From Actinomadura spongiicola (lineage in GTDB: Bacteria > Actinomycetota > Actinomycetes > Streptosporangiales > Streptosporangiaceae): a stretch of 64,000 nucleotides of DNA. The stretch spans positions 186,001 to 250,000 of the forward strand of contig NZ_QVNQ01000005.1 of NCBI RefSeq assembly GCF_003432485.1, read 5' to 3'. The notes under the pieces are model-generated. The model saw only the letters and a list, made by a program, of their open reading frames with translations, searched no databases and was not told the origin of the DNA. Of the stretch, positions 10,561 through 19,245 are shown in pieces. The position numbers were made by a program, and so were the translations under genes. Each line of letters starts with the position of its first letter. Positions within the stretch are counted from its first letter, which is position 1.

Positions 10561-11553
10561 TCACCTGGACCGTGGGTCGAGAGCGTCCCGCAGCCCGTCA
10601 CCGAACAGGTTGAAGGCGAGGACGGTGATGAAGATGGCCATACCCGGAATGATCATGTACATCGGGTCCGAGGAGTAGATCGGCACCGCGAGCGTGAGCA
10701 TGCCGCCCCACGACGGCGTCGGCGGGTTCACGCCGACCCCGAGGAACGACAGCGCCGCCTCGAACAGGATGTTGGTCGGGATCAGCAGGGTCGAGTAGAC
10801 GAGGATCGGCGCGACCAGGTTCGGCAGGATCTCCTTGAACAGCACGTAGGAGTTGCGGGCTCCCATGCTGCGCGCCGCGTCGACGAACTCGCGTTCCCGC
10901 AGCGACAGCGTCTGACCGCGGATGATGCGGCCGATGTACGGCCAGTTGAAGAACCCGATGACGATGACCAGCACCGACACCCGCAGATTGTTGCCGCTCA
11001 GCCCGAACGCGTCGTCGGCGACCACGCCGACCAGCGCGATCGCGAAAAGCAGGAGGGGGAACGCGAGAAAGGCGTCCATCGCGCGGCTGATGACGTAGTC
11101 GACCCACCCGCCGAAGAAACCGGCGATGATTCCCATGGTCGTTCCGATGATCACCGACATCAGGGTGGCGAGGAACGACACCAGCAGGGAGATCCGCGCG
11201 CCGTGGACGATTCGGGCCAGCATGTCGCGGCCGGTGCCCGGTTCCACGCCGAGCCAGTGCTCGGAGCTGATGCCCGAATGCCAGAAGCCGGACTTGGGCC
11301 GGTTGTAGGTCGGGTCGATCAGGTTCTGGTTGTACTTCAGCGGGTCCTGCACGAAGTACGGGCCGAAGATGGCGAGGAGGATGAGCAGGAGCACCACGAG
11401 CGCGCCGGTGAGGGCGACCTTGTCGCGCCTGAGCCGCAGCCAGGCGATCTGGCCTAGGGAGCGCCCCTGGATCTTCTTGCGGTCGACGCCGGCCAGTACC
11501 GATTCCGGCTGCGCCTCGGTGTCGGACCCGCTCACCTCGATGGGTGCGGCCAC
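10561..11553 (-). CDS. ABC transporter permease (DppC/OppC type)
   Basis: This is the first gene of the leftward Dpp-type operon, 330 residues. It has a cytoplasmic N-terminal segment (about 1-40), a helix near 45-68 (ALVVLLLILLAIFGPYF) and a BPD_transp_1 core with the EAA loop (AARSMGARNSYVLFKEILPN). It ends in GDGLRDALDPRSR, the typical OppC terminus. The GTG start has AGGAGG eight bases upstream. The operon order here, permease C before the binding protein, is less common than A-B-C-D-F. Confidence 0.94.
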   Translation of the reverse strand: MAAPIEVSGSDTEAQPESVLAGVDRKKIQGRSLGQIAWLRLRRDKVALTGALVVLLLILLAIFGPYFVQDPLKYNQNLIDPTYNRPKSGFWHSGISSEHWLGVEPGTGRDMLARIVHGARISLLVSFLATLMSVIIGTTMGIIAGFFGGWVDYVISRAMDAFLAFPLLLFAIALVGVVADDAFGLSGNNLRVSVLVIVIGFFNWPYIGRIIRGQTLSLREREFVDAARSMGARNSYVLFKEILPNLVAPILVYSTLLIPTNILFEAALSFLGVGVNPPTPSWGGMLTLAVPIYSSDPMYMIIPGMAIFITVLAFNLFGDGLRDALDPRSR

Positions 11554-11830
11554 GCTCCATACCTCCTACCGTTCGGCCAGGGTTCGGCCATGCCGCCGGC
11601 GCGCGACCGGCGGCAACAGAGGTCATCCGTTGCCGACGTGCCTGTCACGCCGCGTTCGCTGAAGGGAAACGTAGTCCTTCGCGCACGACTGTCCATCCGT
11701 GAGGCGACCTTCGCCAGTACCCGTATCTGACTTGTGATCTCGTCGTCATCTCGGGAACACGCGTCCGCACCCCACGTCGGATAAATCGCCCGAATAGTAC
11801 GTTCAGCGCTACCTGGGCAGGCAATACCAG

Positions 11831-11846
11831 ACTGGTCTAGACCGGA
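11831..11846. promoter_or_regulatory. DasR-type (dre-like) palindrome upstream of the Dpp-type operon
   Basis: ACTGGTCTAGACCGGA contains the perfect palindrome GGTCTAGACC. It matches 13 of 16 positions of the Streptomyces dre consensus ACTGGTCTAGACCACT, recalled from the literature. It lies about 280 bases upstream of the first operon start (11553) in a comparatively AT-rich 11650-11880 stretch. The assignment to a GntR/HutC regulator such as DasR is inference. Otherwise 11554-12050 holds no gene. Confidence 0.45.
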
Positions 11847-12050
11847 AAGCTTTACCGTACTGAGTCCGTTCCGAGACCGTTTCTCCGCAGGTCAGCAGCG
11901 CACCCGGAAACGCCGGGACACCCCAAGATCACGACGTCCCCCCTCCCCGCCGTCACCAAACGCCCTACCGCCAAGGGCCTGCGCACCGAACCACACACCG
12001 CCCGCACGCCGGGCCGCGCGCCGGCTGTGGGTGGGACCCGTAGGTCGGGC

Positions 12051-12478
12051 CGTATGCCCGGTCCCGTGCCGGGCCGTGCGCCCGGCCGTGCGCCCGATCA
12101 TGCACCCGTTCGTGTGCCGGCCCGTGCACCTGATCATGCGCCTGGTCATGCCGTCGCTCGTGCGCCGGGCCGTGGGCTCGGTCGTATGCCCGCTCGTGCG
12201 CCGGGTCGTATACCCGGCTGTGCGCCCGCTCGCGTGCCGGGCCGTGCATGGGGCCGTGCGGCCGGCCACGCGCCGGACCGCGCGCCCAGTCGCGCGTCGG
12301 ACCGCGCCCCCGGTCAGGCGCCGAACCGCGCGCTCGACCGCGCGCCGGATCGTCGGGCCGTGTGCACGGTCGGGCGCTCGGTCATGCGTCGGGGCCTGCG
12401 CCCAGTGGCGTGCCCGGTCGGGCGTCGAGCCGTGCATCGGATCGTGCCCCGGGCCGTGCGTCGGGCCGTGTGCCCGGT
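12051..12478. repeat. Degenerate minisatellite, about 35 units of 12 bp
   Basis: The sequence splits into 12-base units close to CGTGCGCCCGGT from 12051 to 12478. One irregular 20-base stretch at 12351-12370 resets the phase. Because the period is a multiple of three and stops are absent, most frames stay open, giving spurious four-residue repeats such as (R/H)APG or RAHG/D. No ribosome site, domain or codon bias marks any of these as a gene. It separates the Dpp-type operon promoter from a small membrane-protein gene. Confidence 0.9.
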
Positions 12479-12530
12479 GGGGTGTGAGGGCGGGCGGGGG
12501 GCGGGGCGGAGGCCGGGTTCGGCGTCGGGG

Positions 12531-12962
12531 TCAGGAGATGCCGTGCTCGCGCAGGATTCGCTCGATCTCCGCCATCTCGGGGTCGCCGCCGCCCTGCGCG
12601 GGGCCCTCCACGGCCTTCTTCCCCTTGCCGGAACGTCCGGCGGGCTTCGCCGGGGCGTCCCCGCCCTCGGCGGCCCTCTTGCCGCCGCCGGAGCCCGCGC
12701 GGCGGCTCATCATGGCGCCGGACGTCATGTAGAGCAGGACCGCGAGCCCCGCGACGGCCACGCCCGCCCACTTGACCGGGCTGAAGGCCAGATCGACGAA
12801 GAACTCGCTCACCCCGGTCATCGCCGCCGCGAGCGGCACCAGCGACAGGGCCGCGCCGCGCAGGCCCACGCCCGCGCCGCGGCGCCGGTGGACGCCCCAG
12901 CTGATGACCAACCCGAGCAGGGTGACTCCGAGACTGATCGCGAAAATGGCTGCGTCGCTCAT
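12531..12962 (-). CDS. Small membrane protein of unknown function
   Basis: This 143-residue protein has three predicted hydrophobic segments (about 3-24, 38-56 and 62-82) and a basic, Gly/Lys-rich cytoplasmic tail. It ends in a short acidic helix (PEMAEIERILREHGIS). I recognise no named family. The C-terminal helix and tail could be a protein-contact module, but that is speculation. It is in the same direction as the HAD gene 140 bases upstream and directly borders the 12 bp minisatellite at its 3' side. Confidence 0.75.
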   Translation of the reverse strand: MSDAAIFAISLGVTLLGLVISWGVHRRRGAGVGLRGAALSLVPLAAAMTGVSEFFVDLAFSPVKWAGVAVAGLAVLLYMTSGAMMSRRAGSGGGKRAAEGGDAPAKPAGRSGKGKKAVEGPAQGGGDPEMAEIERILREHGIS

Positions 12963-13105
12963 GCCGACCCCTCACTCCGTACGGTGCTGCTCTCCTCCAT
13001 CGTCACACGCCGAACGGCGGTTCCGATCCTCCCGGCGGACGGTTTGTGCCGACGGGCCTCTCCTCCTGCGGCGGGACCCGTCCCCTGAGAACCGCCCCGC
13101 AGGTA

Positions 13106-13774
13106 TCAGGGTGCGTCGAACGGGGGCAGCGCCCGCAGGGTCGCGAGGCTCACCTCGCGCAGCGACGCGACCACGACGCGTCCCGGCGCGGGCGGGATCG
13201 GCAGGACGCTCGGCACCGCGACGGTGACGCAGCCCGCGGCCTCGGCCGCGGCGACGCCGTTCGGGGAGTCCTCCAGCGCCACGCACCGGGCCGGGTCGGC
13301 GCCGAGCCGGACCGTGGCCGTCAGGTAGGGCTCGGGATCGGGTTTGGTCCGCGTCACCTCGTCGCCCGCGACGCTCAACGCGAAGTGCTCGCGGCCGACG
13401 GCGTCCAGCACCGGTTCCAGGAGCCGCCGGTGGCTGGAGGACACCAGCGCCGCCGGGACGCCCGCCGCGCGGACCTCGGCCAGCAGATCCTTGGCGCCGG
13501 GCATCATCGGGACGCAGGCGCTCAGCCGCTCGACCATGCCGTCCAGCATTCGCCGCCCGACCTCCTCGGGCGGCGCGTCCGCGCCGGTCAACTCCAGCAT
13601 GTAGTCGACGGCCACGGACAGGGAGCCGCCGACGAGGTGTTCCTGGTGGGCGCGGCTCCACTCGCCGCCCAGCCACGCCATGACCTCCGACTCGACCTCC
13701 AGCCAGACGCGCTCGGAATCGATGAGCAGGCCGTCCATGTCGAACAGAACGGCCTGCGGGCCCCCTCGGGTCAC
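13106..13774 (-). CDS. HAD-superfamily hydrolase (phosphatase/phosphoglucomutase-like)
   Basis: This 222-residue protein has all HAD motifs: nucleophile motif I FDMDGLLIDSE, motif II VSSSHRR, motif III Lys in RTKPDPEPYL and motif IV ALEDSPNG. The cap between motifs I and II is the small helical type of the beta-phosphoglucomutase/GPH group, so a small phosphorylated metabolite is the likely substrate. Length is normal. It is transcribed leftward, divergent from the PAC2 gene at 14048. Confidence 0.92.
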   Translation of the reverse strand: MTRGGPQAVLFDMDGLLIDSERVWLEVESEVMAWLGGEWSRAHQEHLVGGSLSVAVDYMLELTGADAPPEEVGRRMLDGMVERLSACVPMMPGAKDLLAEVRAAGVPAALVSSSHRRLLEPVLDAVGREHFALSVAGDEVTRTKPDPEPYLTATVRLGADPARCVALEDSPNGVAAAEAAGCVTVAVPSVLPIPPAPGRVVVASLREVSLATLRALPPFDAP

Positions 13775-14047
13775 AGCGCTCCTCTCGGGAAACTACCGGC
13801 GAGTAAACCATGGTGGACGCGCCGCTCCCCCGCGACGTCGTGATCGTCCCCGCCATCGACGGTAAGTGACGGCGCCCGGCCGTTATTCCGCCTGGGGCGT
13901 ACAGGGTGGACGTGGGGTCGCCGAAGGGTGGGGTACGTCACCGTCAGGACGTAGGCTGACAGCCACCGATCATGAGCCGGGGGCCGCCCCCGGGAATGAG
14001 GTCCCCCGTCGGTGACGCTGTACCTGGGCGTCGGAAGGAGGCAGCGC

Positions 14048-14890
14048 GTGGTCGAGCTGGAGAGTCTGCCGGAGCTGGTCGATCCGGTGCTCGTGGCCGC
14101 CTTTGAGGGGTGGAACGACGCCGGGGAGGCCGCCAGCGGGGTCATCTCGCATCTGGAGGCCACCTGGGAGGCGGTGCCGATCGCGGAACTCGACCCCGAC
14201 GACTACTACGACTTCCAGGTCACCCGCCCGATCGTGGAGATGACCGACGGCGAGACCCGCGGGATCACCTGGCCGACGACGCGCGTGTCGTGGGCGCGGC
14301 TGCCGGACGGCAAGGACGTCGTCCTGCTGCACGGCATCGAGCCGAACATGCGGTGGCGGTCGTTCTGCCGGGAGCTGATCGGGTTGATGATGGAGCTGGA
14401 GATCCGCAACGTCGTACTGCTCGGCGCGCTGCTCGCCGACGCGCCGCACACCCGGCCGGTGCCCGTCACCGGCGCCGCGTCCGAGGCGGGCCTGGCCCGC
14501 ACCCTGCACCTGGAGCCGGCCCGCTACGAGGGGCCCACCGGCATCCTCGGCGTCCTGCAGGACGCGTGCACCAAGGCCGACCTCGACACGGTGTCGCTGT
14601 GGGCGGCCGTCCCGCATTACGTCGCGCAGCCGCCGTCCCCGAAGGCCACCCTCGCGTTGCTGCGCCGCGTCGAGGACGTCCTGGACGTCGCGATCCCGCT
14701 CGGGGAGCTGCCCGAGGAGGCCCGCGCCTGGGAGAACGGCGTCAACGAGCTCGCCGAGGAGGACTCCGAGGTCGCCGAGTACGTCCGGACGCTGGAGGAG
14801 CAGAAGGACGCCACCGAGCTGCCGGAGGCGAGCGGCGACGCCATCGCCCGCGAGTTCGAACGCTACCTGCGGCGCCGCGACCCCGGCTGA
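14048..14890 (+). CDS. PAC2-family protein (proteasome-assembly-chaperone-like)
   Basis: This 280-residue PAC2 (ATP-grasp-like fold) protein carries the recognisable LVAAFEGWNDAGEAASG start and GALLADAPHTRPV. The GTG at 14048 is chosen because GGAAGGAGG ends six bases before it. An upstream in-frame start at 14012 has no such site. Eukaryotic relatives chaperone proteasome assembly. Actinobacteria have proteasomes, but a role for this family there is not established. It faces mshC, an arrangement conserved in actinomycetes. Confidence 0.9.
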   Translation: MVELESLPELVDPVLVAAFEGWNDAGEAASGVISHLEATWEAVPIAELDPDDYYDFQVTRPIVEMTDGETRGITWPTTRVSWARLPDGKDVVLLHGIEPNMRWRSFCRELIGLMMELEIRNVVLLGALLADAPHTRPVPVTGAASEAGLARTLHLEPARYEGPTGILGVLQDACTKADLDTVSLWAAVPHYVAQPPSPKATLALLRRVEDVLDVAIPLGELPEEARAWENGVNELAEEDSEVAEYVRTLEEQKDATELPEASGDAIAREFERYLRRRDPG

Positions 14891-14940
14891 GACACCCGGC
14901 GCCGGTCGGGCGCCGCCACGTCCCAGCGTGAACCGCCGGG

Positions 14941-16179
14941 TCAGAGGGCGATGCCGAGGAGGGCGTCGACCACGGCCCCGATCCGTGCGGGGGCGGTGGT
15001 GTCGGCGCCGTCCGCGGCGGCCCAGGCGTCGACGGCGGCGAGCGCGGCCGGGGCGTCGAGGTCGTCGGTCAGACGGTCGCGGACGGCGGCGGCGACGGGC
15101 CCCGCGGGCGGGCCGGACGGACGGGCCACGGCGGCGCGCCACCGTTCCAGCCGCGCGGCGGCCTCGTCCAGGGTGTCCCCGGTCCAGTCCCAGTCGGCGC
15201 GGTAGTGGTGGGCGAGCAGCGCCAACCGGATCGCCATCGGGTCGACGCCCGCCTGCCGCAGCCTCGACACGAACACCAGGTTGCCGCGCGACTTCGACAT
15301 CTTCTCGCCGTCCAGGCCGACCATGCCCGCGTGGACGTAGGCGCGGGCGTGGGGCCGTTCGCCGGTGGCGACCTGGGCGTGGGAGGCGCTCATCTCGTGG
15401 TGCGGGAACGCCAGGTCGGAGCCGCCGCCCTCCACGTCGAACGCCATCCCGAGGTACTCGATGGAGATCGCCGAACACTCCACGTGCCAGCCGGGGCGGC
15501 CCTCCCCGAACGGCGACTCCCAGCCCGGCTCGCCGGGGCGCCGCGCCATCCACAGCAGCGCGTCGAGCGGGTCGCGTTTGCCGGGCCGGTCCGGGTCGCC
15601 GCCGCGCTCGGCGAACAGCGGCGCCATCTCCGCCCTGCTCAACCCGCTGACCCGGCCGAACGCGGGGTCGGCCGCGACCGGGAAGTACACGTCGCCGGCC
15701 ACCTCGTAGGCGGCGTCCCGGCCCCGCAGCTTCTCGATCATCTCGACGATCAGCGGGATCGCCTCGACCGCGCCGACGTACCGGTCGGGCGGCAGGATCC
15801 GCAGCGCCGTCATGTCGTCGCGGAACAGCTGGATCTCCCGGTCGGCGAGGCGCCGCCAGTCCTCGCCGGTGTCCCGGGCGCGTTCCAACAGCGGGTCGTC
15901 GACGTCGGTGGTGTTCTGGACGTAGTGCACCCGGTGCCCGAGGTCCCGCCACACCCGGTTGACCAGGTCGAACGCCAGGTAGGTGTTGGCGTGGCCGAGG
16001 TGGGTGGCGTCGTAGGGGGTGATCCCGCACACGTACATGCGGGCGGTGCCGCCGGGGTCGGCGGGGCCGGCGGGACGCGCCGTCCCCGTGCCCGTGTCGT
16101 GCAGGAGCAGCGGCCGGGCCGCGGCGGGCAGGCCCACCTGGGTCAGGCCGGGGACTTCGGGGGCGGGCCACGATCGCAT
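14941..16179 (-). CDS. mshC: L-cysteine:GlcN-Ins ligase, mycothiol biosynthesis
   Basis: This 412-residue enzyme ATP-dependently joins cysteine to 1-D-myo-inosityl-2-amino-2-deoxy-glucopyranoside, the third step of mycothiol synthesis. It is a class I cysteinyl-tRNA-synthetase relative: the zinc-binding Cys and HIGH-like motif lie in MYVCGITPYDATHLGHA, and the KMSKS loop is GEKMSKSRGN. It lacks the anticodon-binding half of CysRS, and the length fits MshC rather than CysRS. Its presence shows the host makes mycothiol, so is an actinobacterium. Confidence 0.97.
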   Translation of the reverse strand: MRSWPAPEVPGLTQVGLPAAARPLLLHDTGTGTARPAGPADPGGTARMYVCGITPYDATHLGHANTYLAFDLVNRVWRDLGHRVHYVQNTTDVDDPLLERARDTGEDWRRLADREIQLFRDDMTALRILPPDRYVGAVEAIPLIVEMIEKLRGRDAAYEVAGDVYFPVAADPAFGRVSGLSRAEMAPLFAERGGDPDRPGKRDPLDALLWMARRPGEPGWESPFGEGRPGWHVECSAISIEYLGMAFDVEGGGSDLAFPHHEMSASHAQVATGERPHARAYVHAGMVGLDGEKMSKSRGNLVFVSRLRQAGVDPMAIRLALLAHHYRADWDWTGDTLDEAAARLERWRAAVARPSGPPAGPVAAAVRDRLTDDLDAPAALAAVDAWAAADGADTTAPARIGAVVDALLGIAL

Positions 16180-16257
16180 AAGGAAAGCTTATCCATGCCC
16201 TGATCGCGGTTATGCGGCGAGATCACGGTAAGTGTCCGATCCGTCGGGGTGGACCGG

Positions 16258-17214
16258 TCAGGGCCGCCGGACGCGCGGGTCCAGGAACGCGTGGGCGAGG
16301 TCCACCAGCAGGTTCGCGGCGACCACGAACAGCGTCACCGTCAACGTCACCCCGATGATCACCGGGGTGTCGCCGGCCGCGACGGACTGGTGGACGAGCT
16401 GCCCCACGCCCTGCAGCCCGAACACCTTCTCGATGACCACCGTGGAGCCGACGAGGGCGCCGACGTCGACGCCGAGCTGGGTGACGACCGGGGTCAGCGC
16501 GGGCCGCAGCCCGTGGCGGAGCACGACGCGGCGCTCCGGCAGCCCCTTGGCCCGCGCCGTCCGGACGTAGTCCTCGCCGAGGACGTCCAGCATCGCGGCG
16601 CGGGTCAGGCGCGTGTACGAGGCGAGCATCAGGAACGCCAGCGCGGCCCACGGGAGGACCATCCGCTGGAGGAAGTGCTCCTGCAACGGCGGTCCCGCCT
16701 CGAACGCGGGGACGCCGGCCCGGTCGAGGCCGGTGGCGAACACGTGGAGCAGTACCAGGGCCAGCACGAACGGCGGCGTGGACAGGCCGACCAGCACGAA
16801 CGCCGTGACGGCCCGGTCCCACGGAGTCCGCGCCCTGGCGGCGCCGAGCACGCCGAGGGCGACGCCGCTGGCGAACCACAGGGTCCCGGCGCCCGCGACG
16901 AGCCACAGCGTCGCGGGGAGCCGCTCGGCGATCAGCGTCGTCACCGGCGTCCCGTTGACGTAGGAGTCGCCGAGGTCGCCGCGCAGGAGGCGTCCCGCGA
17001 ACCTCCAGTACTGGACGAGGACGGGCCGGTCCAGGCCGAGGTTGCCGCGGATCAGCTCCAGCGTCTCGGCGGTGGCGCGGGGCCCGCCGATGACGCGTTC
17101 CACCGGAAGGGGCGAGACGTGCAGGAACACGAACACCAGCGTGGACACCAGCCACAGCACCGCGGCCGAGTACAGCAGGCGGCGCAGGACGAAACGCGGC
17201 AATCCCCCGCTCAC
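16258..17214 (-). CDS. ABC transporter permease (OppB type), orphan pair
   Basis: This 318-residue permease has helix 1 at about 12-32 (LLYSAAVLWLVSTLVFVFLH), an EAA loop (ARAKGLPERRVVLRHGLRP) and the usual C-terminal NLLVDLAHAFLDPRVRRP. The GTG start at 17214 overlaps the preceding oppC-type stop in a GTGA quartet, which decides the start over longer in-frame options. No binding protein or ATPase lies next to it, so its partners must be elsewhere in the genome. Confidence 0.9.
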   Translation of the reverse strand: MSGGLPRFVLRRLLYSAAVLWLVSTLVFVFLHVSPLPVERVIGGPRATAETLELIRGNLGLDRPVLVQYWRFAGRLLRGDLGDSYVNGTPVTTLIAERLPATLWLVAGAGTLWFASGVALGVLGAARARTPWDRAVTAFVLVGLSTPPFVLALVLLHVFATGLDRAGVPAFEAGPPLQEHFLQRMVLPWAALAFLMLASYTRLTRAAMLDVLGEDYVRTARAKGLPERRVVLRHGLRPALTPVVTQLGVDVGALVGSTVVIEKVFGLQGVGQLVHQSVAAGDTPVIIGVTLTVTLFVVAANLLVDLAHAFLDPRVRRP

Positions 17215-18101
17215 CTCCGGCGCCCGGCCCCGTCGCGCGGGTCGAGGGCGTCGCGGATCCCGTCGCCGAGCAGGTTGAACGCCAGCGTGGTCGCCAGCAG
17301 CAGGGCGCCCGGGACGGCGAGGAGCCACCACGCGGACCGGAACACCTCACCGCCCTCGCCGAGCATCGAGCCGAGGCTCGGCGTCGGCGGCGGGACCCCG
17401 GCGCCGAGGAACGACAGCGTCGCCTCGAACACGATCGCCGCCGGGATCTGCAGCGACGTCAGCACGGTCACCTGCGCGGCCAGGTTCGGCAGGACGTCCA
17501 CGACCATGATGCGGGCGTCGGAGGAGCCGATGGACCGGGCGGCGTCGATGAACTCGCTGCGCCGCAGCGCCATCACCTGACCGCGGATCACCCGCCCGTA
17601 CGCCGCGGCCGAGAAGAACGCGATCACCACGGTCGTCAGCGCCAGCCCCGCGGCCGGCGACGACACCTGGAACGTCGTCGCCAGCGTGATCGCGACGAGA
17701 AGGCCGGGCAGCGCGAGGGTCATGTCCATCAGCCGGGCCAGCAGCGCGTCGACGGCGCCGCCCGCGAACCCGGACACGAGCCCGGCGACGGTCCCGGCGA
17801 CGGTGGCGAGCAGCGCCGCGCAGACCCCGACGACCAGGGAGACCCGGGTGCCGTAGGCGGCGCGGACGAGGACGTCCCGGCCGAGCCGGTCGGCGCCGAG
17901 CGGGAACTGCGCGCCGGGCCCGCGCGGCTGCCCCGCGACGTCCAGGCCCGTGCCGGGGAACGTCCGGTCGTAGGGGTGACCGGTGAGATGCGCCCACAGC
18001 GGCGCCAGCAACGCGAACACCGCGATCGACAGCAGCACGACCAGCGACGCGACGGCGAGCCGGTCACGGCGGAGACGATCCCAGGCGACCTGGAACGGCA
18101 T
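17211..18101 (-). CDS. ABC transporter permease (OppC type), orphan pair
   Basis: This 296-residue permease has the first helix near 17-37, the EAA loop (AARSIGSSDARIMVVDVLPN) and a GDGIRDALDPRD terminus. The ATG at 18101 (MPFQVAWDRLRRDRLAV) matches the typical OppC N terminus. A GTG 12 bases upstream and a longer version to 18155 are possible. It is co-translated with the OppB-type gene through a 4-base overlap. Confidence 0.88.
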   Translation of the reverse strand: MPFQVAWDRLRRDRLAVASLVVLLSIAVFALLAPLWAHLTGHPYDRTFPGTGLDVAGQPRGPGAQFPLGADRLGRDVLVRAAYGTRVSLVVGVCAALLATVAGTVAGLVSGFAGGAVDALLARLMDMTLALPGLLVAITLATTFQVSSPAAGLALTTVVIAFFSAAAYGRVIRGQVMALRRSEFIDAARSIGSSDARIMVVDVLPNLAAQVTVLTSLQIPAAIVFEATLSFLGAGVPPPTPSLGSMLGEGGEVFRSAWWLLAVPGALLLATTLAFNLLGDGIRDALDPRDGAGRRR

Positions 18102-18193
18102 GCGTCCCGGCACCCCCCGTCCACCCGAGCTCGCGATGAGTGGCCAAGCTAACACCGTGTGTCACGCCGCGGAGGCCGGTCGACGAAATTCGC

Positions 18194-18958
18194 CTACAGC
18201 ACCCGAGCCCAGGTGGAGGCGTCACCGGAGACGGCCGAGAAGTCGTACCGGACGCCGGCCGCGGTGAGGGCGGTGAGGCTGACGGAGGTGGTGCCCCACA
18301 CCCGTCCCTCGCCGAGGTCGAACAGCGGCAGCAGGGCCCGGTGGTCGGCCCGGGGCAGCCCGTCGCCGGTCACCAGCGGCAGCCACTCCCCCCACGCCTG
18401 TTCCAGGGGCACGTCCGGGCCGGGCTCGGGCCGCGCCGCCGCGGCCAGCCGCGGCCGGAAGTGCGCGAGCCGCGCCGCCATGTAGGCGTCCTCGGTCTGC
18501 CCTTCGAGCCGCCCCTCCCCCTCCAGCCCACTGTTGACGATCATGTGGAGTCCGGGCCCCAGTTCCCGTTCGACGAGTTCCACTCCGTCCCACCGCCACA
18601 ACCGCACCCGGTCGGGTTCCGCGCCCAGGAGATGGAACGGGTCGAACGACGCGAGGTCGAGCCGCCCGAGCTTGCCGTCGGCAGCCACCCGCAGTGGCAA
18701 CTCGCCCCGTGACAGGCGACCCGTCTCCGGCGCCATCCGCCCCCGCCCGTTCAACACCGTGGCGACGCGGGGCGCCCCCGGATCCACGGCCAACCACGTC
18801 CCGCCCGCCCGCAGATCCCGTCCACCGACCAGCCCCGGCCGATCCGGCCAGTGCCGCCCCGGCGCCTCCCACTCCCGAGCGACGAACTCGTCCCGCACAC
18901 CGACAAGCAGCACGGGCACCGGCGACGAGGGGTCAAAACTAATGATCGCCGTACACAT
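18194..18958 (-). CDS. NRDE/TANGO2-family protein
   Basis: This 254-residue protein has the diagnostic N terminus MCTAIISF, the signature VRDE (Asn of the usual NRDE replaced by Val) and GGRDLRAGGTWLAVD. The Cys directly after Met is the candidate N-terminal nucleophile of this Ntn-hydrolase-like fold. The ATG at 18958 is chosen because it places that Cys at position 2. Eukaryotic TANGO2 is linked to lipid/heme handling. The bacterial role is unknown. Confidence 0.85.
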   Translation of the reverse strand: MCTAIISFDPSSPVPVLLVGVRDEFVAREWEAPGRHWPDRPGLVGGRDLRAGGTWLAVDPGAPRVATVLNGRGRMAPETGRLSRGELPLRVAADGKLGRLDLASFDPFHLLGAEPDRVRLWRWDGVELVERELGPGLHMIVNSGLEGEGRLEGQTEDAYMAARLAHFRPRLAAAARPEPGPDVPLEQAWGEWLPLVTGDGLPRADHRALLPLFDLGEGRVWGTTSVSLTALTAAGVRYDFSAVSGDASTWARVL

Positions 18959-19129
18959 GCCCCCAATTGCACCACCCCACCAGATCCCCCCAACTCCCCG
19001 CCCCCACATCCCCAGACCGACACCCTTTCCTCGGACGGGTCACAGCTCGGTCCCTGGAGCAAACCCCAGCCGACGGTCACGGTTCGCGCGGCCGGAGGCG
19101 CCCCAGCGCCGGAGGCCGCGCGCACCGCC

Positions 19130-19209
19130 GAGCAGGTCGACCGCAGCGCCACGACGCGACCCGCACGGTCACAGCGAACCCGCACCGTGGCGTGAGGATC
19201 GACCTGCTC
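19130..19209. other. Nested inverted repeat in the gap upstream of the NRDE gene
   Basis: GAGCAGGTCGA (19130-19140) is the exact reverse complement of 19199-19209. Inside, CGCCACG can pair with CGTGGCG, or CACGGT with ACCGTG, so the 80-base segment can fold as a long branched hairpin. It lies downstream of the SCO1664-like gene and upstream of the NRDE gene, both leftward. No protein is predicted in 18959-19245. Confidence 0.55.
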
Positions 19210-19221
19210 GCAACGGGGGGT

Positions 19222-19245
19222 TCCAGGGGGGTCGTCCCCCCTGGA
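19222..19245 (-). terminator. Hairpin terminator after the SCO1664-like gene
   Basis: TCCAGGGGGG (19222-19231) pairs perfectly with 19236-19245 around a TCGT loop. It directly abuts the stop codon of the leftward gene at 19246. Confidence 0.8.

Noticed and set aside
12027..13088. Long Arg/Ala/Pro repeat protein on the plus strand, and mirror His/Arg repeat frames on the minus strand
   Set aside because: They are frames through a 12 bp minisatellite with no ribosome site. The plus-strand frame also runs antisense across the membrane-protein gene at 12531.
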